A stretch of DNA of 64,000 nt from HTCC2207 sp002685195 (GTDB taxonomy: Bacteria; Pseudomonadota; Gammaproteobacteria; Pseudomonadales; Porticoccaceae), in contig CP179212.1 in the NCBI GenBank assembly GCA_051201675.1, positions 1,178,001-1,242,000 of the forward strand. The letters run 5' to 3'. The notes under the pieces were generated by a model. The model made no database searches. It saw only the letters and a program-made list of their open reading frames with translations, and was not told the origin of the DNA. Shown here piece after piece: positions 8,655 to 17,418 of the stretch. A program made the translations under genes and the position numbers. How positions within the stretch are numbered: the first letter of the stretch is position 1; each line of letters begins with the position of its first letter.

Positions 8655-9164
8655 CTATCTGTCGGCATAAGCATCGCTGATAGTCGTCTCAGTGATTTCG
8701 ATACTGTCTACAGGCACATCTTGGTGTCCCCCACGGTTCCCCGTCGCAGTACCCTTAATGTTGTCAATGACGTCCATTCCATCAACCACCTTACCAAACA
8801 CGGCATAGCCCCAACCTTGCATGTTCTTCCCACTATGGTTCAGAAAACCGTTGTCTGCTACGTTAATGAAAAATTGCGAAGATGCTGAGTGAGGCTCGCC
8901 AGTGCGGGCCATGGCCAGGGTTCCGATTTCATTCTTGAGGCCATTATCAGCCTCATTTTCAATCGATGCTCTACCAGCTTTCTGGTTCATGTCTGAGTCC
9001 ATGCCGCCGCCTTGCACCATAAAGCCATTGATTACTCGATGGAAGATAGTTCCAGTATAGAAATCGTCCCGTGCATACTGCAAAAAATTGGCCGCAGTTA
9101 AAGGCGCTTTGTCAAAATCAAGTTCGATTGAGAAATCGCCCATGTTGGTTCGAAATGTAATCAT
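8655..9164 (-). CDS. ppiB: peptidyl-prolyl cis-trans isomerase B (cyclophilin)
   Basis: This 169-residue cyclophilin catalyses proline isomerisation during folding. The active-site segment FHRVINGFMVQGGG and the SASSQFFINV segment are intact. There is no signal peptide (it starts MITFRTNMGDFSIELDFDKAP), so it is the cytoplasmic PpiB type rather than periplasmic PpiA. It is first in the ppiB-lpxH unit and divergent from glnS, the same order as in Pseudomonas. Confidence 0.94.
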   Translation of the reverse strand: MITFRTNMGDFSIELDFDKAPLTAANFLQYARDDFYTGTIFHRVINGFMVQGGGMDSDMNQKAGRASIENEADNGLKNEIGTLAMARTGEPHSASSQFFINVADNGFLNHSGKNMQGWGYAVFGKVVDGMDVIDNIKGTATGNRGGHQDVPVDSIEITETTISDAYADR

Positions 9165-9360
9165 CAGTAGTCCTTTAGGTTTTAAAAAGTTATACGGGTA
9201 TTTTAGGCGCTATCGGTCGTGATTTAAACTAATCTTTAGTGATATTTATGCTTAATCGTGTAATACATAAATAAAATGGCTTGATCTTCGGCTTTTTGTT
9301 TATCGCAAACCGTAGGGTCGGTATACTTGCGCAGATCACAGAACTGCCTTAAGCGATATC

Positions 9361-11025
9361 ATGACCGATTTAGATAAACCGACAAATTTCATTCAACAGA
9401 TTATTAGCGCTGACCTAGATGCCGGCCGAGTCAATAACGTCATTACGCGTTTCCCCCCTGAACCCAATGGATATCTCCACATAGGACATGCTAAATCTAT
9501 TTGTCTAAATTTTGGTCTTGCGGCCCAATATAACGGTAAATGTAATTTACGGTTCGATGACACTAACCCTGAAAAAGAAGATCAAGCATTTGTTGATGCT
9601 ATTACAGCGGACGTTAAATGGCTTGGTTTTGATTGGGAGGGGGATGCTTGCTATGCCTCCAACTATTTTGATCAATTATATACTTGGGCCCAATATTTAA
9701 TCGGCGAAAACAAAGCCTATGTTTGTGAGCTTAACGCTGAGGAGATGAGAGAGTATCGGGGTACTCTGACTGAGACTGGAACTAATAGTCCGTATAGAGA
9801 AAGGTCGGCTGAAGAAAGCTTGAGCCTGTTAGAAAAAATGCGAGATGGTAAGGTTGATGAGGGCGCTATGACCTTGAGAGCCAAGATTGATATGGCATCA
9901 GCTAATATTAATCTTCGCGACCCTGTACTCTACAGAATAAAGAAAATGGCGCATCAGAGAACCGGTGACAAGTGGAATATTTATCCGTCTTATGATTTTG
10001 CTCATGGTCAAGAAGATGCCATAGAAGGAGTTAGTCATTCAATTTGCACACTTGAGTTCGCCGCTAATAGGCCATTGTATGATTGGTTTACTGCTAACTT
10101 GCCACTGCCGTCTGTGCCAAAGCAATATGAGTTTGGCCGTCTGAATCTCAACTACACAGTGATGAGTAAGCGCAAATTGAAACTGCTAGTCGATGATAAT
10201 CACGTCGCTGGATGGGATGACCCCCGTATGCCAACAATATCAGGGTTACGCCGACGAGGTGTCAGTGCCCAGGCCATTCGTAACTTTTGTGACAGTCTAG
10301 CGGTGGCGAAAACTGATGGTATTGTCGATGTGGCCCAGTTCGAGCACTTCATCCGGGACGACCTTAATGTTAACGCGCATCGTGCCATGTGTGTTTTAAA
10401 GCCTCTGTTATTGAGACTTTCTAATGTAGAGGAAGGCAGTTGTGAACTATTTAGCGCTGCTAACCATCCCAATAGAGAGGAGCTGGGCTCTCGTCATCTC
10501 AATTTCAGTAATAAATTGTTTATTGATCGAGCGGACTTTAGTGAAGATACAACATTGTCGCGCAAAAAGTTTAAGAGGCTCGTTATCGGTGATTATGTGC
10601 GTTTGCGCGGCGCCTATATTGTTCGAGCTGATGAAGTAATTAAAGATTCCACTGGTAATATTGTTGAAGTGGTGGGCTCTATAGTTCTCAATACCGTCGG
10701 CGCAGATGCTCCCGAGGGAATTCGCCCTCGAGGTGTTATTCATTGGGTTGACTCGGCCACTGCTATTGAATGTACGGCAAACCTCTACGACCGCTTGTTC
10801 AACGAAGCTGCTCCTGATGGAGGCAACAAGAACTTCTTAGAACATATCAATCCAGCCTCTCTTGTCAGGATCACAGGCTGCAAAGCAGAATCGAGTCTTT
10901 CTGATGCGGCAGTGGGCCACCATTATCAATTTGAGAGAGAGGGTTATTTTACTCGCGACAGCATAGAAAAAGATGCCTTAGTGTTCAATTGCACTATTGG
11001 GCTGCGGGATAATTGGAAAGCATAA
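9361..11025 (+). CDS. glnS: glutaminyl-tRNA synthetase
   Basis: This class I synthetase charges tRNA-Gln with glutamine. Length (554) equals E. coli GlnS. The HIGH motif appears in PPEPNGYLHIGHAKS, and the KMSKS-type loop appears as VMSKRKL. The C-terminal anticodon-binding beta barrels are present. The preceding region has a TATACT box at 9322-9327 but no convincing -35 element. The cysS start codon follows one base after the glnS stop, so they form an operon. A true GlnRS implies that tRNA-Gln is charged directly rather than through the GatCAB route. Confidence 0.97.
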   Translation: MTDLDKPTNFIQQIISADLDAGRVNNVITRFPPEPNGYLHIGHAKSICLNFGLAAQYNGKCNLRFDDTNPEKEDQAFVDAITADVKWLGFDWEGDACYASNYFDQLYTWAQYLIGENKAYVCELNAEEMREYRGTLTETGTNSPYRERSAEESLSLLEKMRDGKVDEGAMTLRAKIDMASANINLRDPVLYRIKKMAHQRTGDKWNIYPSYDFAHGQEDAIEGVSHSICTLEFAANRPLYDWFTANLPLPSVPKQYEFGRLNLNYTVMSKRKLKLLVDDNHVAGWDDPRMPTISGLRRRGVSAQAIRNFCDSLAVAKTDGIVDVAQFEHFIRDDLNVNAHRAMCVLKPLLLRLSNVEEGSCELFSAANHPNREELGSRHLNFSNKLFIDRADFSEDTTLSRKKFKRLVIGDYVRLRGAYIVRADEVIKDSTGNIVEVVGSIVLNTVGADAPEGIRPRGVIHWVDSATAIECTANLYDRLFNEAAPDGGNKNFLEHINPASLVRITGCKAESSLSDAAVGHHYQFEREGYFTRDSIEKDALVFNCTIGLRDNWKA

Positions 11026-11026
11026 T

Positions 11027-12415
11027 ATGACCGGCATAGAGAAACCAAAGTTGTTACTTTACAACACTCTAGGGAAAACGAAGCAACAGTTTCAACCCAT
11101 CGATCCAAATCGGATTACTATGTACGTCTGTGGTCCAACGGTTTATAACCGCGTACATATTGGCAATGCCCGTCCAGTAGTTGTGTTTGACACCCTATAC
11201 CGTCTGCTTAAAACCATGTATCCCAATGTGGTTTATGCCCGAAATATTACTGATATCGACGATAAAATCATGACGGCCGCAGCGGAACTCAATGAAGATA
11301 TTTCGGTGTTATCGAAACGGTATGCCGAGGCTTATTTTGAGGATATGGCCGCTCTTGAGAATCTTGAGCCTACCATTACACCTTATGCGACCCAGCACAT
11401 ACCCGAAATGATTGATATGACTAGTCTATTGATCGAGAAAGGACATGCCTATGAGTCCCAAGGCCACGTGCTGTTTGCTGTACAAACAATGGAGGACTAT
11501 GGGCAGCTCTCAGGCCGCTCACTGGATGATATGTTGGCGGGTGCTCGAGTTGAGGTAGCTGACTATAAAAACTATGCGGGAGATTTTGTTCTTTGGAAGC
11601 CTTCGTCTGATGATGAACCGGGTTGGGATAGCCCCTGGGGTAGAGGCCGACCGGGCTGGCATTTAGAATGCTCGGTGATGAGCGAAAAGCATCTCGGAGA
11701 AACTATTGATATTCATGCAGGTGGCCAAGACCTTATTTTCCCCCACCATGAGAACGAGATAGCACAAAGCTGCTGTGCCCACGACGGCAAGGCCATGGCA
11801 AATGTCTGGATGCACAACGGGTTTATTAATTTTGATGGGGAAAAGATGTCCAAATCTTTGGGCAATTTTCGATTAGTTAAGGATTTGCTAGGACACTATC
11901 CAGGAGAAGTACTGCGCTTTGTTATTTTGTCTGCCCATTATCGGTCAGAGCAAAATTTCAGTAAATATCTGCTTGATAGTGCTTGGCGCAGCCTGGACTC
12001 CCTATATGGGTATTTGCGGGGTATGGAAAGCAGTACACCGTCTATAAATCAAACCGGCGAGGGTTATCAAGCACTTCTTGATGATTTGAATACGCCAATG
12101 GCGATCAGCGAACTGCATCGGATAGCTAAAAAGATGCATAGTGCCCAGGGTATAGAACAGCAGACCTTGCGGTCCGAATTGTTAGGCTTGGCTGGACTGA
12201 TGGGTTTACTGCAGCAGGACCCCGAGAGCTGGTTTACTCACGCTCGAGGTTCTGATGACATAACTAAAGAAGAAGTGGAAGACATGATAGCGAAGCGTCA
12301 GCAATCAAAGATAGACAAAGATTACGCCGGTGCTGATGAGATTCGCCAGGCGCTACTTGACCGCGGTGTGGTGCTTGAAGACAGTCGCGAGGGTACAACA
12401 TGGCGGCGTAGTTGA
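11027..12415 (+). CDS. cysS: cysteinyl-tRNA synthetase
   Basis: This class I synthetase charges tRNA-Cys. I place the start at the ATG at 11027, one base after the glnS stop, giving 462 residues (E. coli 461). An upstream in-frame start would reach into glnS without adding family sequence. Motifs are MYVCGPTVYNRVHIGNARP (HIGH-type, with the zinc-ligand Cys), WHLECSVMSEKHLG, GGQDLIFPHHENEIAQS (Cys/His/Glu zinc site) and EKMSKSLGNF. The C-terminal anticodon domain is complete (ADEIRQALLDRGVVLED). Confidence 0.97.
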   Translation: MTGIEKPKLLLYNTLGKTKQQFQPIDPNRITMYVCGPTVYNRVHIGNARPVVVFDTLYRLLKTMYPNVVYARNITDIDDKIMTAAAELNEDISVLSKRYAEAYFEDMAALENLEPTITPYATQHIPEMIDMTSLLIEKGHAYESQGHVLFAVQTMEDYGQLSGRSLDDMLAGARVEVADYKNYAGDFVLWKPSSDDEPGWDSPWGRGRPGWHLECSVMSEKHLGETIDIHAGGQDLIFPHHENEIAQSCCAHDGKAMANVWMHNGFINFDGEKMSKSLGNFRLVKDLLGHYPGEVLRFVILSAHYRSEQNFSKYLLDSAWRSLDSLYGYLRGMESSTPSINQTGEGYQALLDDLNTPMAISELHRIAKKMHSAQGIEQQTLRSELLGLAGLMGLLQQDPESWFTHARGSDDITKEEVEDMIAKRQQSKIDKDYAGADEIRQALLDRGVVLEDSREGTTWRRS

Positions 12416-12428
12416 CGGTAACTCGCCG

Positions 12429-13196
12429 CTAATCAGAGGCCATCATAGCCTCTATCTCATAGGTTTCCAACATATCAACGCCCCTAGCGAGGAGGGCATA
12501 ACCCAGAGATCGACTGCCTACTTCGTAAGCCACAAGCGTTGAATTAGCAAGAAATTTGCTGGCGGGGAGATCATAGTTTTTTGGAATGATCTCATGATCT
12601 ACATATATGAAGTCAGGTTCAATTTGCTGAATTTTGTCTGACTCAAGATCCTGCCATGCTTCTAAGACAACACCTACTAACGGCCAGTCAGACGCGCGGG
12701 CCATAGCGCAGAGTTCATAATCAAAACTCATAATCACCGTTTGTTTCGCAACTGGTTCGAGAATTGTTTCGATCGTTTGTAGCATAGCCTCTCGGCCACA
12801 GTGAGCTATGGACTCGTCTTTTATTTCGACGAAGGCAATAACAGCTGGATTACGCACCAGAACCGCCACCAAGGCCTCTAAGGGAGCTATAGTCTCATCA
12901 GCATACCTGTCCCCCAGTCTATCGGGTTCATAGGCAGATATCTTGAGGAGTGAGGCTCTGCTCATTTGAAACACTGACATTGCCTCTCCGCTGACACGAG
13001 AAAGTTCACTGTCATGATAAATAATGGGTAATTTATCTTCACTGAACTGAACATCTAGTTCCACAAAGAGGGCACCAGCTTCAATAGCTTTGGTGATAGA
13101 TAAGATAGTATTTTCAGGGTATTTTCCACGAAATCCACGGTGTGCTACTAATTCATTGGCGTTAATGGGTGATGCTGAGAATGTCTCTAGATCCAT
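12429..13196 (-). CDS. glycerophosphodiester phosphodiesterase
   Basis: This 255-residue GDPD-family enzyme should release an alcohol and glycerol-3-phosphate from phospholipid head-group diesters. Motifs are VAHRGFRGKYPENT (catalytic His, and Glu for metal), FVELDVQFSED (E.D metal pair) and IIYHDSELSRVS (second catalytic His). There is no signal peptide, so the site is cytoplasmic, like UgpQ. It is convergent with cysS (13-nt gap) and divergent from the crotonase gene. It sits inside the usual cysS-folD interval, so it looks like part of an insertion. Confidence 0.9.
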   Translation of the reverse strand: MDLETFSASPINANELVAHRGFRGKYPENTILSITKAIEAGALFVELDVQFSEDKLPIIYHDSELSRVSGEAMSVFQMSRASLLKISAYEPDRLGDRYADETIAPLEALVAVLVRNPAVIAFVEIKDESIAHCGREAMLQTIETILEPVAKQTVIMSFDYELCAMARASDWPLVGVVLEAWQDLESDKIQQIEPDFIYVDHEIIPKNYDLPASKFLANSTLVAYEVGSRSLGYALLARGVDMLETYEIEAMMASD

Positions 13197-13273
13197 TGAT
13201 TAATTCCTCGCTGGTACAAAAATGACGGCATTCGATGTTATCCTTAAGAGACTTTAACAATAAGGACTAACTC

Positions 13274-14026
13274 ATGTCTCTGGTGCTGTTTGAAATACGT
13301 GACAATATTGCTCTACTAACACTAAATAATCCAGACAAGCGCAACATGTTGACCCTCGAGGTCTGTGAAATGATTGTTGATTACGTAGATCAAGCAGAGA
13401 AGCATCCAGATGTGAAAGCACTAATAGTTACCGGAAACGGGCCTACTTTTTGCGCGGGAGGTCAACTTAGCGATATAACACCCGACAAGCTCATGCTTGA
13501 GAATATCTACAGTGGCTTTCTGTGCATAGCACAATGTGAATTGCCTACCATAGCTGCGGTCAACGGCCCTGCAGTAGGGGCAGGATTTAATATGGCGGTG
13601 GGCTGTGATGTACGAATCGTGACAGATAACGCTCGTTTTGAGCCAAGATTCTTCGGCCTTGGCCTGCACCCTGGTGGAGGTAATACCTGGATGTTACGTC
13701 AACTTGCGAACTGGAATACTGCTGCTGGAATGTTGCTTTTTTCCCAGTCCATCAGTGGACAAGAGTCTGTCGATAAAGGACTTGCATGGAAGTGTGTACC
13801 TAGTGATGAGCTAGTCGATGAGGCCTTTGCTTTTACCAAAAATATACGCTCCTTACCTAAAGAACTGCTACTCAGGACTAAACAGACATTGCGCGAGGCG
13901 GGCTCTACAAATAGTCATAGCGAAATTGTTGATCTTGAGACGGCACAGCAAGTCTGGTCTATCAAGCAACCCTTTGCTCGAGAGGCGATAGATGCAATGA
14001 TGAAAAAAATCAGCAGCTCTAGTTAA
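13274..14026 (+). CDS. enoyl-CoA hydratase/isomerase (crotonase) family protein
   Basis: This 250-residue protein has a crotonase fold: the oxyanion-hole segments GNGPTFCAGGQLSDI and VNGPAVGAGFNMAVGCD are present, and the chain keeps the family length. Neither glutamate used by classical enoyl-CoA hydratase is obvious: the first position reads GFNMAV and the second falls in FEPRFFGLGLHPGGG. It may therefore be an isomerase, thioesterase or decarboxylase-type crotonase, and the substrate cannot be named. It is divergent from the phosphodiesterase and has a reasonable TAAGGACT ribosome site before the ATG. Confidence 0.88.
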   Translation: MSLVLFEIRDNIALLTLNNPDKRNMLTLEVCEMIVDYVDQAEKHPDVKALIVTGNGPTFCAGGQLSDITPDKLMLENIYSGFLCIAQCELPTIAAVNGPAVGAGFNMAVGCDVRIVTDNARFEPRFFGLGLHPGGGNTWMLRQLANWNTAAGMLLFSQSISGQESVDKGLAWKCVPSDELVDEAFAFTKNIRSLPKELLLRTKQTLREAGSTNSHSEIVDLETAQQVWSIKQPFAREAIDAMMKKISSSS

Positions 14027-14093
14027 CTCAGAGTGACACAGGACATCATAACCAGAGATGACTGCCGAGAGGTCTTGTTAAAATGGAATATAA

Positions 14094-14606
14094 ATGTACT
14101 TTGATCTAGGTTCTATTACTAAAGAATTTGAAAAGTTCATTACTAGAAAATCAACTATCCAATTCACATTTGTACTCTATGTTATATCGACGCTGTTATT
14201 TGCAGCAGCTATGTATTATTGGGATTTCCAAATAATTGATGAAATGTATGATGCGGATGAAATACTAACTCACTTGGCGATGCTGAGCTCAGAGCAAAAA
14301 TATATACACATAGTATTGACCACAACCTTGGATGTCGTTTATCCGTTTATATACGGTTTTTTTCAAGCTGGTATGGCTTATAGATATTTAGGAAACCTAG
14401 GTCGCTGGGCAGCCTTACTTAGTATCTTCTGCATTCCCGTCGACCTTATAGAAGGATTTTCTCAGGTTATGCTGCTTTTAGGCCATGAAAGTTTCATGAC
14501 GCTGAAAATACTAGTTACACCAATAAAGTTTGGTCTTTTTATACCGGGATTGTGTTGCGCAATAATAGCTGGCTGTCTAGCTCTCTACAGTAAAGTAACA
14601 GGGTAG
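14094..14606 (+). CDS. hypothetical four-helix membrane protein
   Basis: I do not recognise this 170-residue protein. Four hydrophobic segments are visible at about residues 22-42, 71-95, 104-129 and 137-166. The first loop (about 43-70) is acidic (DEMYDADE), and the N-terminus is soluble and mixed in charge. The gene is AT-rich compared with its neighbours and has only a weak ribosome site (GGA about 9 nt before the ATG). It is convergent with folD. Topology resembles small DUF-type integral membrane proteins, but I cannot assign a function. Confidence 0.72.
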   Translation: MYFDLGSITKEFEKFITRKSTIQFTFVLYVISTLLFAAAMYYWDFQIIDEMYDADEILTHLAMLSSEQKYIHIVLTTTLDVVYPFIYGFFQAGMAYRYLGNLGRWAALLSIFCIPVDLIEGFSQVMLLLGHESFMTLKILVTPIKFGLFIPGLCCAIIAGCLALYSKVTG

Positions 14607-14633
14607 ACCGCAGTCCTGCAATAGAGTTTTGGC

Positions 14634-14658
14634 GAGCTCATCTGCTTGGATGAGCCCT
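14634..14658. terminator. candidate hairpin between convergent genes
   Basis: GCTCATC (14636-14642) pairs with GATGAGC (14649-14655) around a 6-nt loop, in the short gap between the convergent membrane-protein gene and folD. Neither side has a good T run, so it is only a possible bidirectional terminator. Confidence 0.35.
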
Positions 14659-14666
14659 CTGCTCCA

Positions 14667-15230
14667 TTAAAGGCTCTTTTCAGCCGCTATTACCGATTGT
14701 TGAATTAAGGTGTTAATGGTCATTGGGCCAACGCCACCTGGCACTGGTGTGTAGGCTGCAACGCGTTCTACCAGCGGGCCTAGCTCAATATCGCCCACCC
14801 CACCTGGGTGATATCCCGCATCAATAACAACTGCACCATCTTTAATCCACTCAGCTTGAATGAATTCAGGCCGCCCAACGGCTCCTACAACAATATCGGC
14901 CTGTTTGATCAGATCAGGCAAATTTTGTGTTCGCGAGTGGCAAATGGTAACAGTTGCATGACCATTCAAGAGCATCAGGGACATTGGCTTACCAAGAATT
15001 GGGCTTCTGCCCACTACCACAGCATGCTTTCCGGTGAGATCAATATCATAGGCTTCAAGAATTCTCATAATGCCTTGAGGTGTTGCTGAGCCATAGGCTT
15101 CTTCGTCCATCGCCATTCGACCAAATCCGTGGCAGGTTACGCCATCGACGTCCTTTGCAATATCAATTTGATCAAAACAGGCGCGCTCGTCAATCTGAGA
15201 TGGAACTGGGTGCTCCGAGCAGAATCCCAT
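14667..15230 (-). CDS. folD: FolD, C-terminal part (frameshifted gene)
   Basis: FolD is the bifunctional methylenetetrahydrofolate dehydrogenase/cyclohydrolase that interconverts one-carbon folates. This frame carries HPVPSQIDERACFDQI, DVDGVTCHGFGRMA, the NADP-binding VVVGRSPILGKPMSLML and the C-terminal TPVPGGVGPMTINTL, so all later motifs are intact. The first residues of this frame (MGFCSE) are out-of-frame sequence. The real N-terminus is in the other frame at 15190-15510. Joining them needs removal of one base near 15215, giving ILLEHPVPSQID, and the whole locus would then encode about 280 residues, the normal FolD length. FolD is normally essential, so a sequence error is likely unless a second copy exists. 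Confidence 0.9.
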   Translation of the reverse strand: MGFCSEHPVPSQIDERACFDQIDIAKDVDGVTCHGFGRMAMDEEAYGSATPQGIMRILEAYDIDLTGKHAVVVGRSPILGKPMSLMLLNGHATVTICHSRTQNLPDLIKQADIVVGAVGRPEFIQAEWIKDGAVVIDAGYHPGGVGDIELGPLVERVAAYTPVPGGVGPMTINTLIQQSVIAAEKSL

Positions 15231-15510
15231 GACAGTTAGGGTTGATATTGAGTTCGTCGATTTTTGCTAGTAGCTCTCTGGTTGAGGTAGTTGAAGGCAT
15301 TTCTACGGCTATTGATTCCATGCCGATACGCTTGCAAGCATTCTGCTTCATCTTTACGTAGGTTGCCGATGCGGGATCAGCACCAACTAAGATGGTTGCA
15401 AGAATAGGCGCTTGACCGTTATTTTGTTCTTTGATCGCCGCCACACGCTGTGTGAGATCAGCTTCTGACTCTAAAGAGAGCGCTTTACCATCAAGGATGA
15501 GAGCAGACAT
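15190..15510 (-). CDS. folD: FolD, N-terminal part (frameshifted gene)
   Basis: This frame encodes the first ~95 residues of FolD correctly: TILVGADPASATYVKMKQNA contains the catalytic Tyr and Lys of the YxxxK motif, and NCHGILL is the start of the conserved 'HGILVQxPLP' block. After ILL it diverges (GAPSSISD) and stops at 15190, while the correct continuation lies in the +1 frame. The ATG at 15510 gives a normal FolD start. In Pseudomonas folD lies directly beyond cysS; here three genes lie between them. Confidence 0.88.
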   Translation of the reverse strand: MSALILDGKALSLESEADLTQRVAAIKEQNNGQAPILATILVGADPASATYVKMKQNACKRIGMESIAVEMPSTTSTRELLAKIDELNINPNCHGILLGAPSSISD

Positions 15511-15705
15511 TTTAGTTCCTTTTTCAGGGGTTTCATTTTTAGGTGCACAAAATAGTCAAGCCACGACCAGAACGCAACCTTTTTTATAGGCTAGGAGGTG
15601 ATATAAGTAACCATTGGTCGGATGCTGATAAATATCTCTTGTCATGGTTTTGTGTTCATATAATTTTACTGCCCCAAACTGCCACACTAGCTGGCCACGC
15701 CTAAA

Positions 15706-15721
15706 GATCTACATGTAGATC
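15706..15721. promoter_or_regulatory. 16-bp perfect palindrome upstream of the xdhC-like gene
   Basis: GATCTACATGTAGATC reads the same on both strands. It ends 48 nt before the ATG of the XdhC-like gene. Its position and symmetry suggest an operator for a dimeric regulator, but no regulator gene is adjacent. A related half (GATCTACA-C-TGTA) occurs at 20528-20540, upstream of the large secreted protein. Confidence 0.45.
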
Positions 15722-15769
15722 ATTGTGTCTCTGTGGTAGACTTCTTGTACCTTAGGTAGAGACGTTTTC

Positions 15770-16828
15770 ATGGCCATCACAACTAATAGCACTAGCCATT
15801 TACAACACCTTTTAGCAAGTTGGTATCCGCAAAAAGACGACTGTTTGTGGGTGCTTGGCACTGTCTATAAAACTGAAGGCCCATGCTACCGCAAGCCCGG
15901 AGCAATGATGCTTTTCAATAGCATAGGGCAGCAGTTTGGGCTCTTAAGTGGCGGTTGCTTAGAGGCAAACATTCAACAGAGAGCTGCTCAGGTCATGAGC
16001 ACGCAGAAGTCCATTACCCTATGCTACGACGGAGCCGATGAGGATGATATTTCATTTCAGCTCGGTATTGGTTGTGGGGGCGTTGTACACATTATTCTGC
16101 AAGCTGTGTTACCTGAAAATAACTATTTGGATCTAGCCACAGTCTACGAAAGTCTAGTGAGCCGAAATCAGGGTTATTATTGGCAGTCAATAGAGAATGG
16201 CGAAGAGGCACATGCCTCTTGGAAGAGTGTTGAAGCACACCAACAGCTGTTAACTGATGATGGTCTTGCAGGTTCGGATTCGCGAGCGTGGTTAATGGAT
16301 AGTCATGATAAAAACTGGCTTGTAAGCTATCAAACGCCAGCTCCACATATATTAGTGGTAGGTGGTGGCGTTGACGCTCGGCCTCTAGTTGAGATGGCGA
16401 AGATAATGGGCTGGATGGTTACCGTATGGGACTCACGGCCGGCTAACGCGCGACGCGAATTTTTCCCAACAGCTGATCAAATTATACGTTGTCCTGCTGA
16501 AGACATTCACGATCAGGCGGATGTACAGTCAGTGGATGCGGCAATTATTATGAGCCACAACATAATCATGGATGCTCAAGCTTTAAGAAGCATGCAGTCA
16601 ATTGACCTTGGCTATATTGGTCTTTTAGGGCCGATTCATCGTCGTGCTGAGGTACTGGAGAAGGCCGGACTGACAGAAGATATCCTAAGAACCCATGTGT
16701 CTGGACCCGCAGGCATTCATATTCAAGGTGAGTTTCCCGAGGAGATAGCGCTGTCAATTCTTACAGAATGCCACATGGTGCTCTACAAACGACGAGAATT
16801 AGATTGCGCTAAAGCTTCCAAATGTTAA
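15770..16828 (+). CDS. XdhC/CoxI-family molybdenum cofactor maturation protein
   Basis: This 352-residue protein belongs to the XdhC family, which binds sulfurated molybdenum cofactor and inserts it into xanthine-dehydrogenase-type enzymes. The N-terminal domain shows LGTVYKTEGPCYRKPGAMML and GLLSGGCLEANIQQRA with conserved cysteines, then LGIGCGGVVHIIL. The C-terminal half is a Rossmann domain (VVGGGVDARPLVEMA). It overlaps the MocA-like gene by 7 nt, so both are translated from one message. No molybdoenzyme subunit lies within the window, so its client must be encoded elsewhere. Confidence 0.9.
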   Translation: MAITTNSTSHLQHLLASWYPQKDDCLWVLGTVYKTEGPCYRKPGAMMLFNSIGQQFGLLSGGCLEANIQQRAAQVMSTQKSITLCYDGADEDDISFQLGIGCGGVVHIILQAVLPENNYLDLATVYESLVSRNQGYYWQSIENGEEAHASWKSVEAHQQLLTDDGLAGSDSRAWLMDSHDKNWLVSYQTPAPHILVVGGGVDARPLVEMAKIMGWMVTVWDSRPANARREFFPTADQIIRCPAEDIHDQADVQSVDAAIIMSHNIIMDAQALRSMQSIDLGYIGLLGPIHRRAEVLEKAGLTEDILRTHVSGPAGIHIQGEFPEEIALSILTECHMVLYKRRELDCAKASKC

Positions 16829-17403
16829 AAAAAGCTATTCTTATTTTGGCTGCTGGCGCCTCCTCAAGATTTGGATCTTCGAAGCAACTGGCTAGGATTA
16901 GATCAAAGACTCTAATTCAGCGAGCCTATGACTGTGCTACACAGCTTTTTCCTGATGATACTTTTGTGGTACTTGGTGCTCATCGTGATGCAATCTTAGA
17001 AGAGCTCACCGTCGCCAATAGTATTCCTCAGTCAAGGATTCTCTATAATCGGAATTGGGCCTTTGGTATCGGTGAGTCAATTAATTTTGGGATTCAGGTC
17101 TTGGAGAATCAATACGATGAGATCATGATTATTTTGGCAGACCAGGTACAGATCACTCCTAGAGATATTCAGAGCCTTTTAGATTCATGTGTTGGAGATG
17201 CCATAATCTGTGCGGATTACAACGGAAGTAGGGGTGTACCTGCTATTTTTCCAAAAAAGTACTTTGAACACCTGACTAGACTATCGGGAGATACAGGTGC
17301 TAAAGCTTTGTTGCAGCGCGAAGATATTAAGATAATAGCCGTACCAATGCCCAATGCGGCAATTGACGTTGATTATCCAGATGACTTAGTAAATATCGAA
17401 TAA
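16822..17403 (+). CDS. MocA-like molybdenum cofactor cytidylyltransferase
   Basis: This 193-residue nucleotidyltransferase has the GT-A type signature LAAGASSRFGSSKQLARI near the N-terminus, then IIILADQVQITPRDI-like sequence (residues about 108-124), where the Asp binds metal. It resembles MocA, which attaches CMP to molybdopterin for the xanthine dehydrogenase family; a MobA (GMP-adding) role is less likely next to an XdhC-like gene. It overlaps the xdhC-like gene and ends 15 nt from the convergent cysteine-desulfurase-like gene. Confidence 0.85.
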   Translation: MLKKAILILAAGASSRFGSSKQLARIRSKTLIQRAYDCATQLFPDDTFVVLGAHRDAILEELTVANSIPQSRILYNRNWAFGIGESINFGIQVLENQYDEIMIILADQVQITPRDIQSLLDSCVGDAIICADYNGSRGVPAIFPKKYFEHLTRLSGDTGAKALLQREDIKIIAVPMPNAAIDVDYPDDLVNIE

Positions 17404-17418
17404 ATCGCTGTATTAAAG

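Noticed and set aside
10997..11026. Earlier start for cysS inside glnS
   Set aside because: It adds residues outside the family, while the ATG at 11027 gives the normal length and position one base after glnS.
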